Assembly (NCBI GenBank): GCA_043381765.1
Contig: JBHJMP010000026.1
Coordinates: 1-34,395 of the forward strand
Direction of reading: 5' to 3'
Length of the DNA: 34,395 bases
Source: Collodictyon triciliatum
Lineage: Eukaryota > CRuMs
Positions 1-10,406 of the stretch are shown here, in pieces (within the stretch, counting starts at the first letter, position 1; every line of letters starts with the position of its first letter). Both the position numbers and the translations under genes were made by a program. A model generated the notes under the pieces. That model was not told where the DNA came from, did not search any database, and saw only the letters and a list, made by a program, of their open reading frames with translations.

Positions 1-62
<62 letters not shown>

Positions 63-124
63 AAAAAAAAAAAAAAAAAACAAAACAAAACAAAAAAAAG
101 CAAAAGAAACCACATAATTTTCTT
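1..124. repeat. A-rich low-complexity edge
   Basis: The first 80 bases are almost pure A with isolated C, then A/C-rich sequence. It carries no gene. The pyrimidine-rich stretch TTTTCTTTTACCTCAG just before the first ATG looks like a splice acceptor, so a 5' untranslated exon of the next gene may lie off the left edge or be lost in this tract. Confidence 0.8.
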
Positions 125-148
125 TTACCTCAGAATTCCCATTTTGCA

Positions 149-1486
149 ATGTCCGACCGCGACGCACGGTTTGAGGAGATACACCGGCTCCTCCGAGACG
201 AAGACGAAGGCGAGGACGAAGAGCATCAAGACATTGACAGCCGCAAAGAGCTGAAGCTCGCAGACAAAGGCCTGGAGGCTGTGCCCTCCGGCGTGTGGGA
301 CCTGAAGCAGCTCGTTGGGCTGTCGCTCCACTTCAACAAGCTGTCATCGTTGCCCTCCGACTTGTCGCGGCTGACAAACCTGCTGTGGCTCTATGTCCAC
401 AACAATCGCCTGTCCTCTCTGCCGGCTGCCATATCCCGTCTGCCTAAGCTCAAGGTGCTTGCTGTCCAGATCAATCGCTTGCCATCTCTGCCGCCAGAGA
501 TCTCCAGGCTGTCCGACCTTGTGGAGCTGTATATCTACGGCAATGAGCTTTCATCGCTGCCGCCGCAAATATCCTGCTTGTCATCTCTTCAGGTGCTGGA
601 CGTGCATCTCAACCAGCTCTCATCCCTGCCTCCCGAGATATCCGAGTTGACTAGCATGGTGCTGCTGGCCATATTTGAGAATCCGGTCGGCGCTTTTGTT
701 CCTTACCTTCCTCTCTCTCTCTTTTTTTTCCTTTTTTTTTCATGCGAACCTTCTATATATGAAACCGCAACATGATTAGTAATTGCCGAATCATGTATAT
801 GACCATTTGTCGTTCTATTTGTGGTGCTTTGTGGCTCATCATCCTATTATCTAACAGTTTTCTATTGACCGCCTAGATCGAGGAGCTACCCCATCATATC
901 ACTGGGCTGGTGAGCTTAAATGAACTCTGGATAAACGCGAACCATACGCAAACCATTAACAGGGCGCCTCGCGGCATCACTACCCTTCCATGCTGGAAAA
1001 ATACTGGATATGACGATTACAACCACGTTCGCGCTCTGGAGCTTTATGAAGTTGTATGTATTTCTGCTACTGCTTTGCATCTATGATAAGACATTTGTAG
1101 TAATCAAGATTGCAAAACAGGACGATGCTGAAGAAGAAGCCCGCAAAGTCGAGGAGGCCAAAGAAAAGCTTTTTGAGGAGCAAGAGGTTAGGCAGATAAT
1201 TTCTGTGTCAGTCAGACAGAAAATACTATTTTGTGACATAAAAAAAAGAAAAAGAAAAAGAAAAAGAAAAAGAAAAAGAAAAGAAAAAGAAAAGAAAAAA
1301 AGACTAACCGGGATGCACTCATTATGCATAGGCACAATATGTTCAAGCTCAAAGAAGCCATCACCCAGGTTTGACTGTTTGAGTATGCAATAGACCATGT
1401 ATCTACTTACAACCAATGACAAACAGATCCGAGCAAGAAAGGATATAAGCCTTACATGGTGGGAGAAATTTTTCGGGCACAATTAG
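149..1486 (+). CDS. Leucine-rich-repeat protein, five exons
   Basis: Model: join(149..685, 877..1053, 1109..1186, 1303..1368, 1427..1486), all junctions in phase 0, about 305 residues. The N-terminus is acidic (DEDEGEDEEHQD). From about residue 33 to 215 there are seven or so 23-residue repeats of the LxxLPxxIxxLxxL type (LSSLPPEISRLSDL, LSSLPPQISCLSSL), the SHOC2/Rsu1-like class that makes a curved protein-binding surface. After the repeats comes a short charged helix (AEEEARKVEEAKEKLFEEQE) and a basic tail. No enzyme domain is visible, so the partner and pathway are unknown; a cytosolic adaptor role is inferred from the repeat class. Intron 3 contains an AAAAAG microsatellite. The acceptor of exon 3 could instead be at 1121, removing four residues. 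The last two exons rest on splice signals alone. Confidence 0.75.
1241..1301 (+). repeat. (AAAAAG)n microsatellite in intron
   Basis: About ten AAAAAG units with slight variation lie inside an intron of the LRR gene. The same hexamer, as TTTTTC, recurs at 17856-17957 and 30721-30749, so it is a common microsatellite of this genome. Confidence 0.9.
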
Positions 1487-1682
1487 AAACTTCATCAGAG
1501 TAAAGGCTCCATATATATATATCGAGATTTATTTCGTCTAATCCTGATCTATCCATGTTCTTTGTCAATGTTTACTCTATGAATCGTATGCAGTACCACC
1601 CCAGTGACACAACTTGAAGTAATTTTGGAAATATATAAATGACTTTTCCAATATCGAATAAACTCTTGATAGAGATGCCTTC

Positions 1683-4482
1683 ATGGTCAGCGATATCAAC
1701 GGAGAATTTATCATCGATCAGAAACGTTTTAAAATGCTCGATCCTGGAACTTGCAAAAATGCCTCTCCCAGAGGTAACGATTTCATCCTGTTCTGTTCCA
1801 TAAAATATTGTTTGACCATGATTTTACGAGCAGTTTTCTTTCAATTTTGTAATATCTATCCTAGACCAACAAAAGAGAAGATTCAAACTTAAAACGATCC
1901 ACAAGCATACCGAAGAAGATGAGAGTGAAGAAAACCTCGATGACTTTGATGAATCAGAAATAGTATTTGTGAGCATTATTTAATTTAGTCATAAAATAAC
2001 TAGTGTTGGGTTGACTTGCTTTATCTTTTTCAGGGTGAAGAAGAGGTCAACGTTACGGAAACGGAAATAAATGCGTGTCTATCTGGAGGATTATGTAGCC
2101 TCTGCACCAAACAATACAACAATCCGCATGTCCTGCCCTGCTCTCATGTATTTTGTTTCGATTGCATAAAGAGCCATATCACAGGAGCTGAGAAAGAGAC
2201 ACCGTTCAAATGCTCGCTATGCTCCGAACTTATATTCGTTGATGAAGTCACCGTCGAAGAATTAAAGGCATTTGATTACAGACCTCTCACTTCTGGGGAT
2301 GTGAATCCAGAGTCAGAGACAGCTGAAATGAAAGAAACGATTACTGTACCGATTTGTAAGGCTAGAAGTTGCTCTAAGGAGGTCACACATTATTGTGTGG
2401 ATTGCGGTGAAAAAGGTCTCTACTGCGAATCACATGGAGCATTGCACACAGAACTTCTAGAAGAGCATATCATCAAGTAGACTACTTGATTAAAGTTTTG
2501 AATAACAAATCTTTTCAATATTTATGATCGACGCATGTGAAATTTTCTGCTATATTCTCTTTTCAATCATATCTATATAATTATTTCCTAGACCTCTCGA
2601 GTTGGGAACTTTGCTCACTTCCAAAGCTGAAGAATATTGCGCAACACACAAAAATACACCAGTGAGGTTTTACTGTTCCTCTTGCCCTGAATCGCCATTG
2701 AAATGCGCAGAATGCGCACTGAAGGACCGTAAGCATATAGAGGAGTTAGTAGAGCTCGGTCATGAGGATTTTGACCCTGATAGAATTCTTAAAGGCAAAA
2801 TTCGAGAGCTATGCAAATTAGAAGAGAAAGTGGCCCCAGACCTCGGCTTAGTTGAGAGCAAGATGAAAAAGGTAACAAATCTAAAATACATCTTTATCCA
2901 TCCCCATTCATTTATTTTGCTTTGATGTTTGATTGATTTTTTTTCTAATATCGTCAAATCTAAATGAATGTAATACAATTCAGCTATCTCAACGACACAA
3001 GGAGAAATCGGCTGAACTGGACAAATTTATAAAAGAACTTGAAGAACAAATTGGCCGGTTCAAATTGGAGGCCAAAAAAGAAGTAAGTTTACTCTTTATG
3101 ATAAAATGGCAGAAAGCGGGATGTAAAAACTAAACTACTCGAATCAAACAATTATATTTTAACCATCATTCCAAAATTAGCTTGAATCTCTGAATGAATC
3201 AGTCATAGCCCCACTGCGTGAATCTCAACAAAAATTGGACTCTGAAATGCACCGAATCCGTATTGCCAAAAGAGCTCTGATGAAACTCTTGCAGAAATCA
3301 AAGGGTGAACGCTCGCTGGCTCAGTTGGGCAATGCGCTTCGCTTCGCGAATCAGGTTCTCTATTCAAAGAAAGATCCACCCGTCCAGATCGAGCCCTTTC
3401 ATATGGTCTCAAGAATCCCGATTTTTATCATCGACGATTTGAAGAAGCTAAACGAAACATTCATGTTTGGGCTGAGCACAACGCATGGATCAGAGGATGA
3501 TAGTGACAATCATAAAGAAGACCACGAAGGGAGTGAGGAAAATGAAATCCATGAAGAAGAGCGACTCGAGCTAGGCGAAGATGAAGAACCATCTGGCGAT
3601 AGAGTAGGTTCTCTCTATTCAATATCTGTAGCGCCTTCCTGTATCCAATCCACACCATCAGCAACGTTCAATCTATCGACGTCTGGCGAGGTCACCCAGT
3701 GCCCGTGGGCTGTCTGCATCCACCCAAAAAATGGCAACCTCTACGTGACAGATGAAGATTTACAAACCGTCCGAATTCTTGATCAGCAACTCAATCACCT
3801 GTCATCACATCATACTGGACTGATCATCCGCAAGCCGCTCCATGGACCCAGAGGAATCTCGATATCCAACGACGGTCTCATTGCAATCGCAGACTGTGAA
3901 GGTCATTCCGTTAAGCTCTACACAGATGAGTTTACGCTAGTCAAATCCATAGGTGGACACAAGGGAAGCAAAGAGGGTGAGTTTAATCGCCCATACTCTG
4001 TAGCTTTTGATAGCAAGGGAAACTTTTACGTGGCCGACTCAGGAAACCAAAGAGTCCAGAAATTTAACAACAAAGGCCAATTCCTGTCGATTATCGGCAA
4101 TGAGGGCGATGGTGAAGAACTTTTCCCGTCGCTTGTCAACGGCGTCTGTGTCAATGAAGAAGATAAGCTCCTTGTCCTGTGTGCTGGCTTCAGCCATGTC
4201 CGTGTATTTTCAAAAGACGGAGCCTTAGAGGACAGCATTAAGCTCGAAGCCCCAACAAGTGTCGAAGCATGGTCACATATCTTCCGCGCCTCGGAAGGAA
4301 TCTTTGGTGTTTCTGAAAACAAGACTGGAGCGGTTAATTTCTACGACTACAGTGGCGACATCCAGCACAGCATGACTTTGTACGGTGCGTTAGGTGCCTG
4401 CTTTGGGCTTGATGGTACCTTCTACACTACAAATCTGCCAAAGAAAGCTATTTTTGCTTTTTCTGCTGCTTCTGAGTTCTGA
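1683..4482 (+). CDS. TRIM-NHL protein (RING, two B-boxes, coiled coil, NHL propeller)
   Basis: Model: join(1683..1773, 1865..1968, 2034..2476, 2592..2871, 2984..3082, 3181..4482); phases agree throughout, giving 772 residues. A C3HC4 RING finger begins near residue 86 (CSLC, then CSHVFCFDC, then CSLC). Two B-box-type zinc modules follow at about 180-215 and 220-265, then a coiled coil to about 370. A strongly acidic linker lies at about 440-482. The C-terminal 270 residues carry NHL repeats (GNLYVTDEDLQTVRIL, GLIAIADCEGHSVKLY, GNFYVADSGNQRVQKF) expected to form a beta-propeller. Family members are E3 ubiquitin ligases whose NHL propeller binds RNA or protein. No filamin domain is seen between coiled coil and NHL, unlike animal TRIM2/3/71. 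The start is the first ATG of the exon; only 197 nt separate it from the LRR gene, so an upstream exon cannot be excluded. Targets are unknown. Confidence 0.88.
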
Positions 4483-4535
4483 AATGTTGCAGTCCACTAC
4501 TTGAGCCTAAACTGAGCTCACGAAAGCTCACTCGC

Positions 4536-4536
<1 letters not shown>

Positions 4537-4601
<65 letters not shown>
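4537..4601 (+). repeat. Poly-A tract
   Basis: About 65 consecutive A, 55 bases past the TRIM-NHL stop codon, followed by AATAAAAATAATAAG. It could be a microsatellite or a retroposed tail. No target-site duplication is evident. Confidence 0.85.
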
Positions 4602-4603
<2 letters not shown>

Positions 4604-5701
4604 CAATAAAAATAATAAGATGAATAAGGAAAAGATTAAAAAGAATAGACTGGAGTGTCGAAAGAGAAATGAAAAAAAAAGCGAAAAGAAAGAGTTAACT
4701 TATATAGGGCTAACTGCAATTTAGGCTGCGTGATGCTTATGGAGACCAGCGAGTTATCTCTTTGAAGATACGCGAGCCACACAAATGCGTATTTATTGTT
4801 TGCTCCGTAGCGTTTTAAGGATGAGACTATGAAGAAAAAAATGGGAGTAAAATGGAGCCAAACATCATGATTATTGCCTTTCGCTCTTATCCTCACCTTC
4901 ATCATCGTCATCATCATCATCATCAGCATCATCATTTAACCCTTTGTTACCTCTATACCTCGCTTGGCCTCCGCTTTGTGTCCACAAACGCAAAAGTCCA
5001 ATCATGACCTTTATGGAATTAAAAGTCAATAAATAAATGTGTAAGCGAGGTAATTTACATAAAGATCAAACCCCGCAAAGACTGGGACAGCATTCGGCTA
5101 ATTTCCATTAATCAGCCTATTAACGTTGTCACCAAAACGTCATCACTTGGTACTTTGTGAGCTTAAATATCTTGGGTTGTCCTGGGGGTAGTTATCCCGC
5201 TTGGAGCATTTTAAAATACCCAGCACCGCGTTGATAGGCAATTCTGCTAGATATATACATACCTTGGGCCTGCGTGTGCTGTGATTGATTGGGGGTTCCT
5301 ATACCGTTCTATTTCGGTAATACCTTTCCCATATCATCACCGATTATATTAATTCATTTATTACAAAATATTAATAGAAAATGAGCCAATTTGCAAAGTC
5401 ACTGTCGCTTCATCTGAGATTAAGTTCGTCCACAAAGACTCAAGGTGTTTCATCTTAAGCATTGTGCACCCGTTTTTTTTTTTGACTGCATACAGAAATA
5501 TACACTATTATCTCTAAAAGAAGAGGAAATAATTGAAGAAACACAGTTTTTTTCCCAACCTATCTCTCATATGCACCATAAAATAGCTAAAGAGATTTCG
5601 ACTAGGAAAATACAGAAAAATAAACGATTAAGTTGGCATTTTTAGGGAACCCCTTATCTCGTTTTTTCTCTGAGAAACCACCAACCAAAACACCACTGAT
5701 A

Positions 5702-5704
<3 letters not shown>
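4602..5704. other. AT-rich intergenic region, no gene recognised
   Basis: Both strands were read. There is an ATC/GAT microsatellite at about 4900-4936 and otherwise unremarkable AT-rich sequence. The open frames here are short, one starting in the microsatellite, and show no conserved motif or convincing splice pattern. It probably contains the TRIM-NHL 3' end and intergenic DNA. Confidence 0.6.

Positions 5705-5754
<50 letters not shown>
5705..5754 (+). repeat. Poly-A tract before the assembly gap
   Basis: About 50 consecutive A end just before the run of N. The assembly break was probably caused by low complexity on both sides. Confidence 0.9.
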
Positions 5755-5756
<2 letters not shown>

Positions 5757-5760
5757 AAAA

Positions 5761-5860
5761 NNNNNNNNNNNNNNNNNNNNNNNNNNNNNNNNNNNNNNNN
5801 NNNNNNNNNNNNNNNNNNNNNNNNNNNNNNNNNNNNNNNNNNNNNNNNNNNNNNNNNNNN
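5761..5860. other. Assembly gap (100 N)
   Basis: Exactly 100 N, the usual placeholder for a gap of unknown size. Distances between the TRIM-NHL and YAE1 genes are therefore not reliable. Confidence 0.99.
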
Positions 5861-5949
<89 letters not shown>

Positions 5950-5950
5950 T
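5861..5950 (+). repeat. (TTA)n microsatellite
   Basis: About 30 perfect TTA units run directly from the gap. The start of the YAE1 gene is about 165 bases downstream. Confidence 0.97.
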
Positions 5951-6115
5951 ACTTTCCCTGCTTCCTCACCTAAAAAAACTTTCTCTTCCGTCTCTTTTTC
6001 TTGCCTGCTCTTATTTTTGTTTCTACGGCTGGTTATTTTGTTTATTTGTTTATTTTGACACGTCTCTTCTTGTTAGAGCCGAAAGAAAAGGCACCCGCCG
6101 ACCACCCGAAAGACC

Positions 6116-7221
6116 ATGGACGACTGGCTTGAAGACGAGGGAGGCGCAGCAGACACCTCGTTTCGCGAGCGGGACTTTGAGCGCATCAGGAATCGCTACA
6201 CAAAGGTGACCTTCTTTTCCTCCTCCGCTCCGATCTTTTTCTTTCCCGCACACCCGCCCAAGATCAACACCGCCCCAAAGCGCGCCTGCCTTCTGTATCA
6301 CACAACTTACAAACCAGCCCACTGACCTGATCGAACGCAGCCACATGGCTGCTTTTTCCAACCTACCAGGTCGGATACCGCGAGGCTTATCAAAAGGCAA
6401 GCGAGGCGGCTGTGCAGGACGGCTTCAACCGAGGCTACAGAGACGGTAGGCTTTGGCAATCAAGTCTTCCCACTTGACCGGCAGGATGCGAGGAAACAAC
6501 GATGCAAATCCTTACCAGTGCCTTTCTCCTCACTCTCAAACAGCGATGCAGTTCGGCCTGCACGAAGGAACGCTCCACGGCATTATGAGGCAGGCAGCGC
6601 GCTGTGCTTTTCCCTTCCGTCCCACGACAGCTGATTCACTGCAAACTCACACAATCATACCCACGCTCACCCTCACAATCATACTCGCTTAGCTCCGTCC
6701 AACACGCTTGGGGCAAACTGCCTCACTCACAAACAACCCCGCCACCTCTTCGGGCGCCTCTGCAACCGCATATTGCTGCTTTGACCGCAGCCGCCAAGGA
6801 ATTCCGCATAGCAGATCACTCCACGATAGAATCGCATCACGACTCAGAGCATGTAAGACAACCTTCAAAATCATTATCGCTACAATATCAGGAAAAAAAA
6901 TGATGATTGTGATGATGATTGTGATGATGATGGTGATGATGATGATGGCGAGCCTGAGATTGTCCATACATATTGGTGTCTGTGACGAGTCAAAATCTCG
7001 TTTGGTTTGTGCAGGATGAGGACGAGCACGGGCATGAGCACAATCATAATCACAATCACGACGATCACGACCGCGAAGCGCGCCAAGACACAACGATTGA
7101 CGAGCAGTCTGCCCAGTTCCTCAGAGACTCGCATCGGCATCTGCAGACGCAAAAGGACGCTGTCTACCAGGCCCTGGCACTCTCTGTCGGCTCGGAGTGC
7201 GCGCATTTGATGGTTGATTGA
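6116..7221 (+). CDS. YAE1: YAE1, ABCE1/Rli1 Fe-S maturation factor
   Basis: Model: join(6116..6205, 6370..6445, 6544..6589, 6693..6852, 7015..7221), 192 residues. After an acidic start (MDDWLEDEGG) comes the deca-GX3-type repeat that defines the Yae1/Lto1 family, residues 32-70, with GYREAY, DGFNRGYRD, FGLHEGTLHG. The layout (Arg-rich helix, GYR, QDGFNRGY, then a helical C-terminal part) fits YAE1 better than LTO1. In yeast and human, YAE1 with LTO1 bridges apo-ABCE1 to the cytosolic Fe-S targeting complex, so this is a likely essential cytosolic maturation factor. Oddities: the third intron only keeps frame with a GC-AG splice (AG|GCAGGC at 6590, acceptor TTAG at 6692), and exon 5 begins with an acidic His-rich tract (HGHEHNHNHNHDDHD) absent from the animal and yeast proteins I recall. 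Exons 1, 2 and 5 are firm; the exon 3/4 junction is inferred. Confidence 0.82.
6900..6948 (+). repeat. GAT-rich microsatellite in YAE1 intron 4
   Basis: Imperfect TGATGATGA repeats lie within the intron, 66 bases before the exon that encodes the His/Asp-rich tract. Confidence 0.8.
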
Positions 7222-7441
7222 ACCCACCACACATTTCTTCTTGCTCGGATTAATCCTGTGTCGCTTGGAAGAAAAAAGAAGAAAAATGGGTGTATTTGCA
7301 CTGATACAAAATGCCTCGAATAAACAAAAAAAAAAGAAAAAGAAAAGAAAAGACAGGAAATAATGAGGGGACTTTGCACCTATTTATTTTGTAACTCGAT
7401 GTGTCTGTGGATTAAGAAAAATCGGTCACATGCCTGCGATA

Positions 7442-9703
7442 TTATCGGCGAGCAGAGCGTCTCTTTGGTCGCTGATTGGCCGCTGCTTTGGACTTTGGCT
7501 GTAATTCGTCCTCAAAGTCATCATCGTGGTGGTTCGGCCCCTTCCACGCCTTATCCGACCCCGAATCATCACCTGAGGATGAATCCACTCGTGGAGGCTT
7601 CTTTGCTTCAACTTTCGCCTTCCTTGTACTTGCCTTCTTGACCGCAGCTTTTGTTGTTTGGGCTTTGGTTTTTTTTGGTTTTCTGTCTTTGGAGGCAGTT
7701 GTATGCGCTTTCTCCAAATCAGGGGTGCTATTCGTAGGTGCGATTGCGATGCCCAGAGAAGGTGCTGATGTGTGCTTTGAACTGGGTTGCTTGGGCGGAT
7801 GGGCGCTTGTCCGGGGTGCTGCTGGTGCTGCTGTTTTTGTTGTGGCAGGATGAGAGTGCTCGACGTGGTCTCTGTCATTCATGAGCGGGCGTTCCTTAAG
7901 AAAAATGACAACGACAGTGATGTCGTCGTGTATGGTGCGCCTTACGTCCAGGGGAATGGCTCGGACATCTTCTACAGAGAGCCCGTTTTCTTCAGCGATG
8001 CTTTCAAGCGCCTATGAAAGTTTATTTTTATCAATATGTATTTGCTTTTGTTCCAATGAATGCTTGAGTGTAGATTTCTTCTTTATTTTTTTCCGGAAAA
8101 AAATAACGAGAAAAGAGGAATGAAGGTTTATTACAATATACAAAGAATTTACCTTGTCGATTAGAACTTGTGCAACATTGTCTGAGTTTCGGTTCTGCAT
8201 GGCTATCGCGACTGCTTCTTCATTCGAAAAAAGGTCCCACAGCCCATCAGATGCTATGATGATGCACTCATCTGCAGGTGTGATTTCGTGTGTAACTAAA
8301 TCCGGATTTGCATCGATGTAGGGCACAAATTGCTGATAAGGCATGAAAGAGAGCTCGTGGTATTTCAGAAACCCGTCTCCAAAAGCTCTCGTGACAATAA
8401 GACTTCCTGCAACGCGTGGTGTGTCAAGTTGGACGACTTTGTTTGCCGTGATTCGGGCGGAAGGGAAAGGGTCAGGGTCGGGTGAACGCGCACACACAAT
8501 TTCCTGTTCTTTTGGGTCAGAGGCTCTTTGGTCAAACGAAAGGGGAAGTGCTGTGTGTTGTTTCCCTGCTGACCGGCCTCGTGATGTCCGAGAGAGTGTG
8601 TTCTGCCCAAGCACGGCCCTGGAATCGCCGACATTTGCTACTGTTATGTGTGAGCCGTGGAAAAATACCACTACCCCACACGAACCTGCTGTATATGGTG
8701 ATTTTGCCTCGATTGGCACGGAGTCTCGATACTCCGAAAACATTCGTCCCATAAACAAGTCATCTAACTGGAAGAAGGCCTTTTTCATGTTGGTTTCTAG
8801 TTCAGTAATATAACTTTTGTTTGAGGTTGACATCCTATCCCTGAGGGAATTGTGACCAACTCCTTTTGATAGCCCTTTTGCTGAATCTTTATTTCTTTCT
8901 TCATCCTCGCGACCAGCTTCCGGTCCGATAAAGTCTCCTGCGTCAAAATCGCTGTCGCTGTCACTGCCACGGTATTTAGAAAACTTGTCGTTTCTTAGTT
9001 TTTTGATTCTGGTATGGCGTTCTTCCGCAGAAATGAATTTCTCGTTTGAATGGTTAATATTAGAACTAGAAGCCTGGCACTTTGCCAGATGGTTTAAAAG
9101 TACATTCACGGCATACTCTGAAAGAAAGGATGAACAAAGATGGCCACCATGTCCATCGAACACACCAAACTGATGTATTTTCAAGAAATGGTAATTTAGA
9201 TGAAAATTTTACTTGTTGAGAAAGAGAATCTCACATGAAACAAAACGTGGTTACTTTATAGAAATAAAACAATAATAACAGTTACAAACCATGCCAACTT
9301 CGCTATTCGCTATGAATCTATCTTCACAAGGATCATTCGCGCTGTATGAAGCATGTGAGATCTGATATAGCTTTGGTATCTGCCATATTCTCCGAAAATC
9401 TTCTGTGCTTTGATGGCCAAGGGCCATTAGATTCTATGGAGCAAACTTACAAAAATTAGGAAGTACAGCATAGCAAAACTTCACTTTAAGATGGCCTTGA
9501 GGGACAAAATAAGAAAAGAACATAACAAGTACCATAAAAATATATATTTATTCATATTTGCCGGCAGCTTAATACGCTGGAGATCGCAGAGCAGCTAGAA
9601 TTACCTTGGGTTCTGACCGTTCGACTGCCTGACGCGCAGAGGAATTCACAACAGTAGTAGCTGCGACGCGCCTGCGACTCCGCGAGCGAAAACTCGACTT
9701 CAT
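7442..9703 (-). CDS. PP2C-family Ser/Thr phosphatase with basic C-terminal tail
   Basis: Minus-strand model with exons 9703..9605, 9433..9290, 9169..8153 and 8011..7442; all junctions phase 0; 609 residues. PP2C motifs appear in order: CEDRF (metal-binding Asp), FGVFDGHGGH at residue 82, GSCGVVVFF, NVGDSRAVL, LIVTRAFGDGFLK, CIIIASDGLWDLFSNEEA and HDDITVVVIFL. The acidic metal ligands of a Mg/Mn-dependent phosphatase are present. Residues about 115-170 form a charged insertion, and the last 150 residues are a low-complexity Lys/Ala/Pro tail ending RPKRRSARR, which suggests nuclear or nucleic-acid association. The N-terminus is Arg/Ser-rich (MKSSFRSRSRRR). The gene converges with YAE1, 220 bases apart. 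The substrate cannot be told from sequence. The plus-strand open frames over this gene are antisense shadows. Confidence 0.88.
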
Positions 9704-9742
9704 GCGCTTCAAGAGTCGTTATAAGTGGGTATGGTGAATGGA

Positions 9743-9744
<2 letters not shown>

Positions 9745-9807
<63 letters not shown>
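9745..9807 (+). repeat. Poly-T tract (poly-A on minus)
   Basis: About 63 T lie 42 bases upstream of the PP2C start codon, seen from its strand. On that strand the tract is poly-A, so it sits in the promoter or 5' untranslated region of PP2C. Confidence 0.85.
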
Positions 9808-10095
9808 CATTTTTTTGATGTCTTGATAATCATTCTGTTTGCTTATTTTGCTTGTTTCTTTTTCTTTTCCTGTTTTTTTTTCTTCAAGATGGCATGAGAT
9901 AAGTACCAAGCCACTCGTATTTTTTTTTAAAAAATTAAAGGAGAGATAAAGAAAAAGAAGAGACAAAGATTCACAGATGCCTAAGATAATGGTGGGTGTG
10001 TCCCCAAGAATCAAGGTGTGTGTGGTTGAAATGCGATGCAGGCTCCATACAGCGCAACCGCAACGAGGGGCAATTGAGACCCAGCGCGAATGAGA
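9808..10095. other. Intergenic between PP2C and SEC61A
   Basis: AT-rich to 9990, then GC-richer. No motif, RNA gene or splice pattern was recognised. It probably holds the PP2C promoter on the minus strand. Confidence 0.5.
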
Positions 10096-10287
10096 TCACG
10101 AATTCTCAATCTCGCTTGCCTTCCGCGCAAGTTCGGCGAAACGGGTGACTTTGTTCAGATAACGGCGAGGTGCAGTATTGTATGTACCGTACATGAGATA
10201 TGGCAACAGAATGAGTGAGGGCTCAGTCATCGATTCAGAGGCAATCAACTCAACGCAGCACTTGTTGAATCCGACTTCTTTTTGCAT
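10096..10287 (-). CDS. Possible 63-residue hypothetical protein
   Basis: A single open frame on the minus strand starts MQKEVGFNK and ends in a charged helix-like KVTRFAELARKASEIENS. There is a modest hydrophobic stretch (LILLPYLMYG), and an in-frame TAA lies immediately before the ATG. It is 120 bases downstream of the SEC61A stop codon and could simply be its 3' untranslated region. I recognise no family. Listed because the composition looks protein-like and there is no better gene in this stretch. Confidence 0.22.
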   Translation of the reverse strand: MQKEVGFNKCCVELIASESMTEPSLILLPYLMYGTYNTAPRRYLNKVTRFAELARKASEIENS

Positions 10288-10406
10288 TTATAGGTTGAGA
10301 AGTTCCGACGCGAGAGAAAAAAAAAAGGGAGGGGTGGCGAGGGTTACACAGCTCAAAGGCAGATGAGAGAGGACACGGTTTGTTTCTGACAGTGTGGAGT
10401 GTGCAT

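Noticed and set aside
4636-4935. Minus-strand 99-codon frame starting poly-Met
   Set aside because: The start lies in an ATC microsatellite and the remainder shows no recognisable domain or splice partner.
7476-7853. Plus-strand 125-codon hydrophobic frame
   Set aside because: Antisense to the basic tail of the PP2C phosphatase; Lys/Ala codons read backwards as Phe/Leu/Ala.
9709-10014. Minus-strand open frame with a poly-Lys run
   Set aside because: Product of the poly-T tract before the PP2C gene; no start context or homology.
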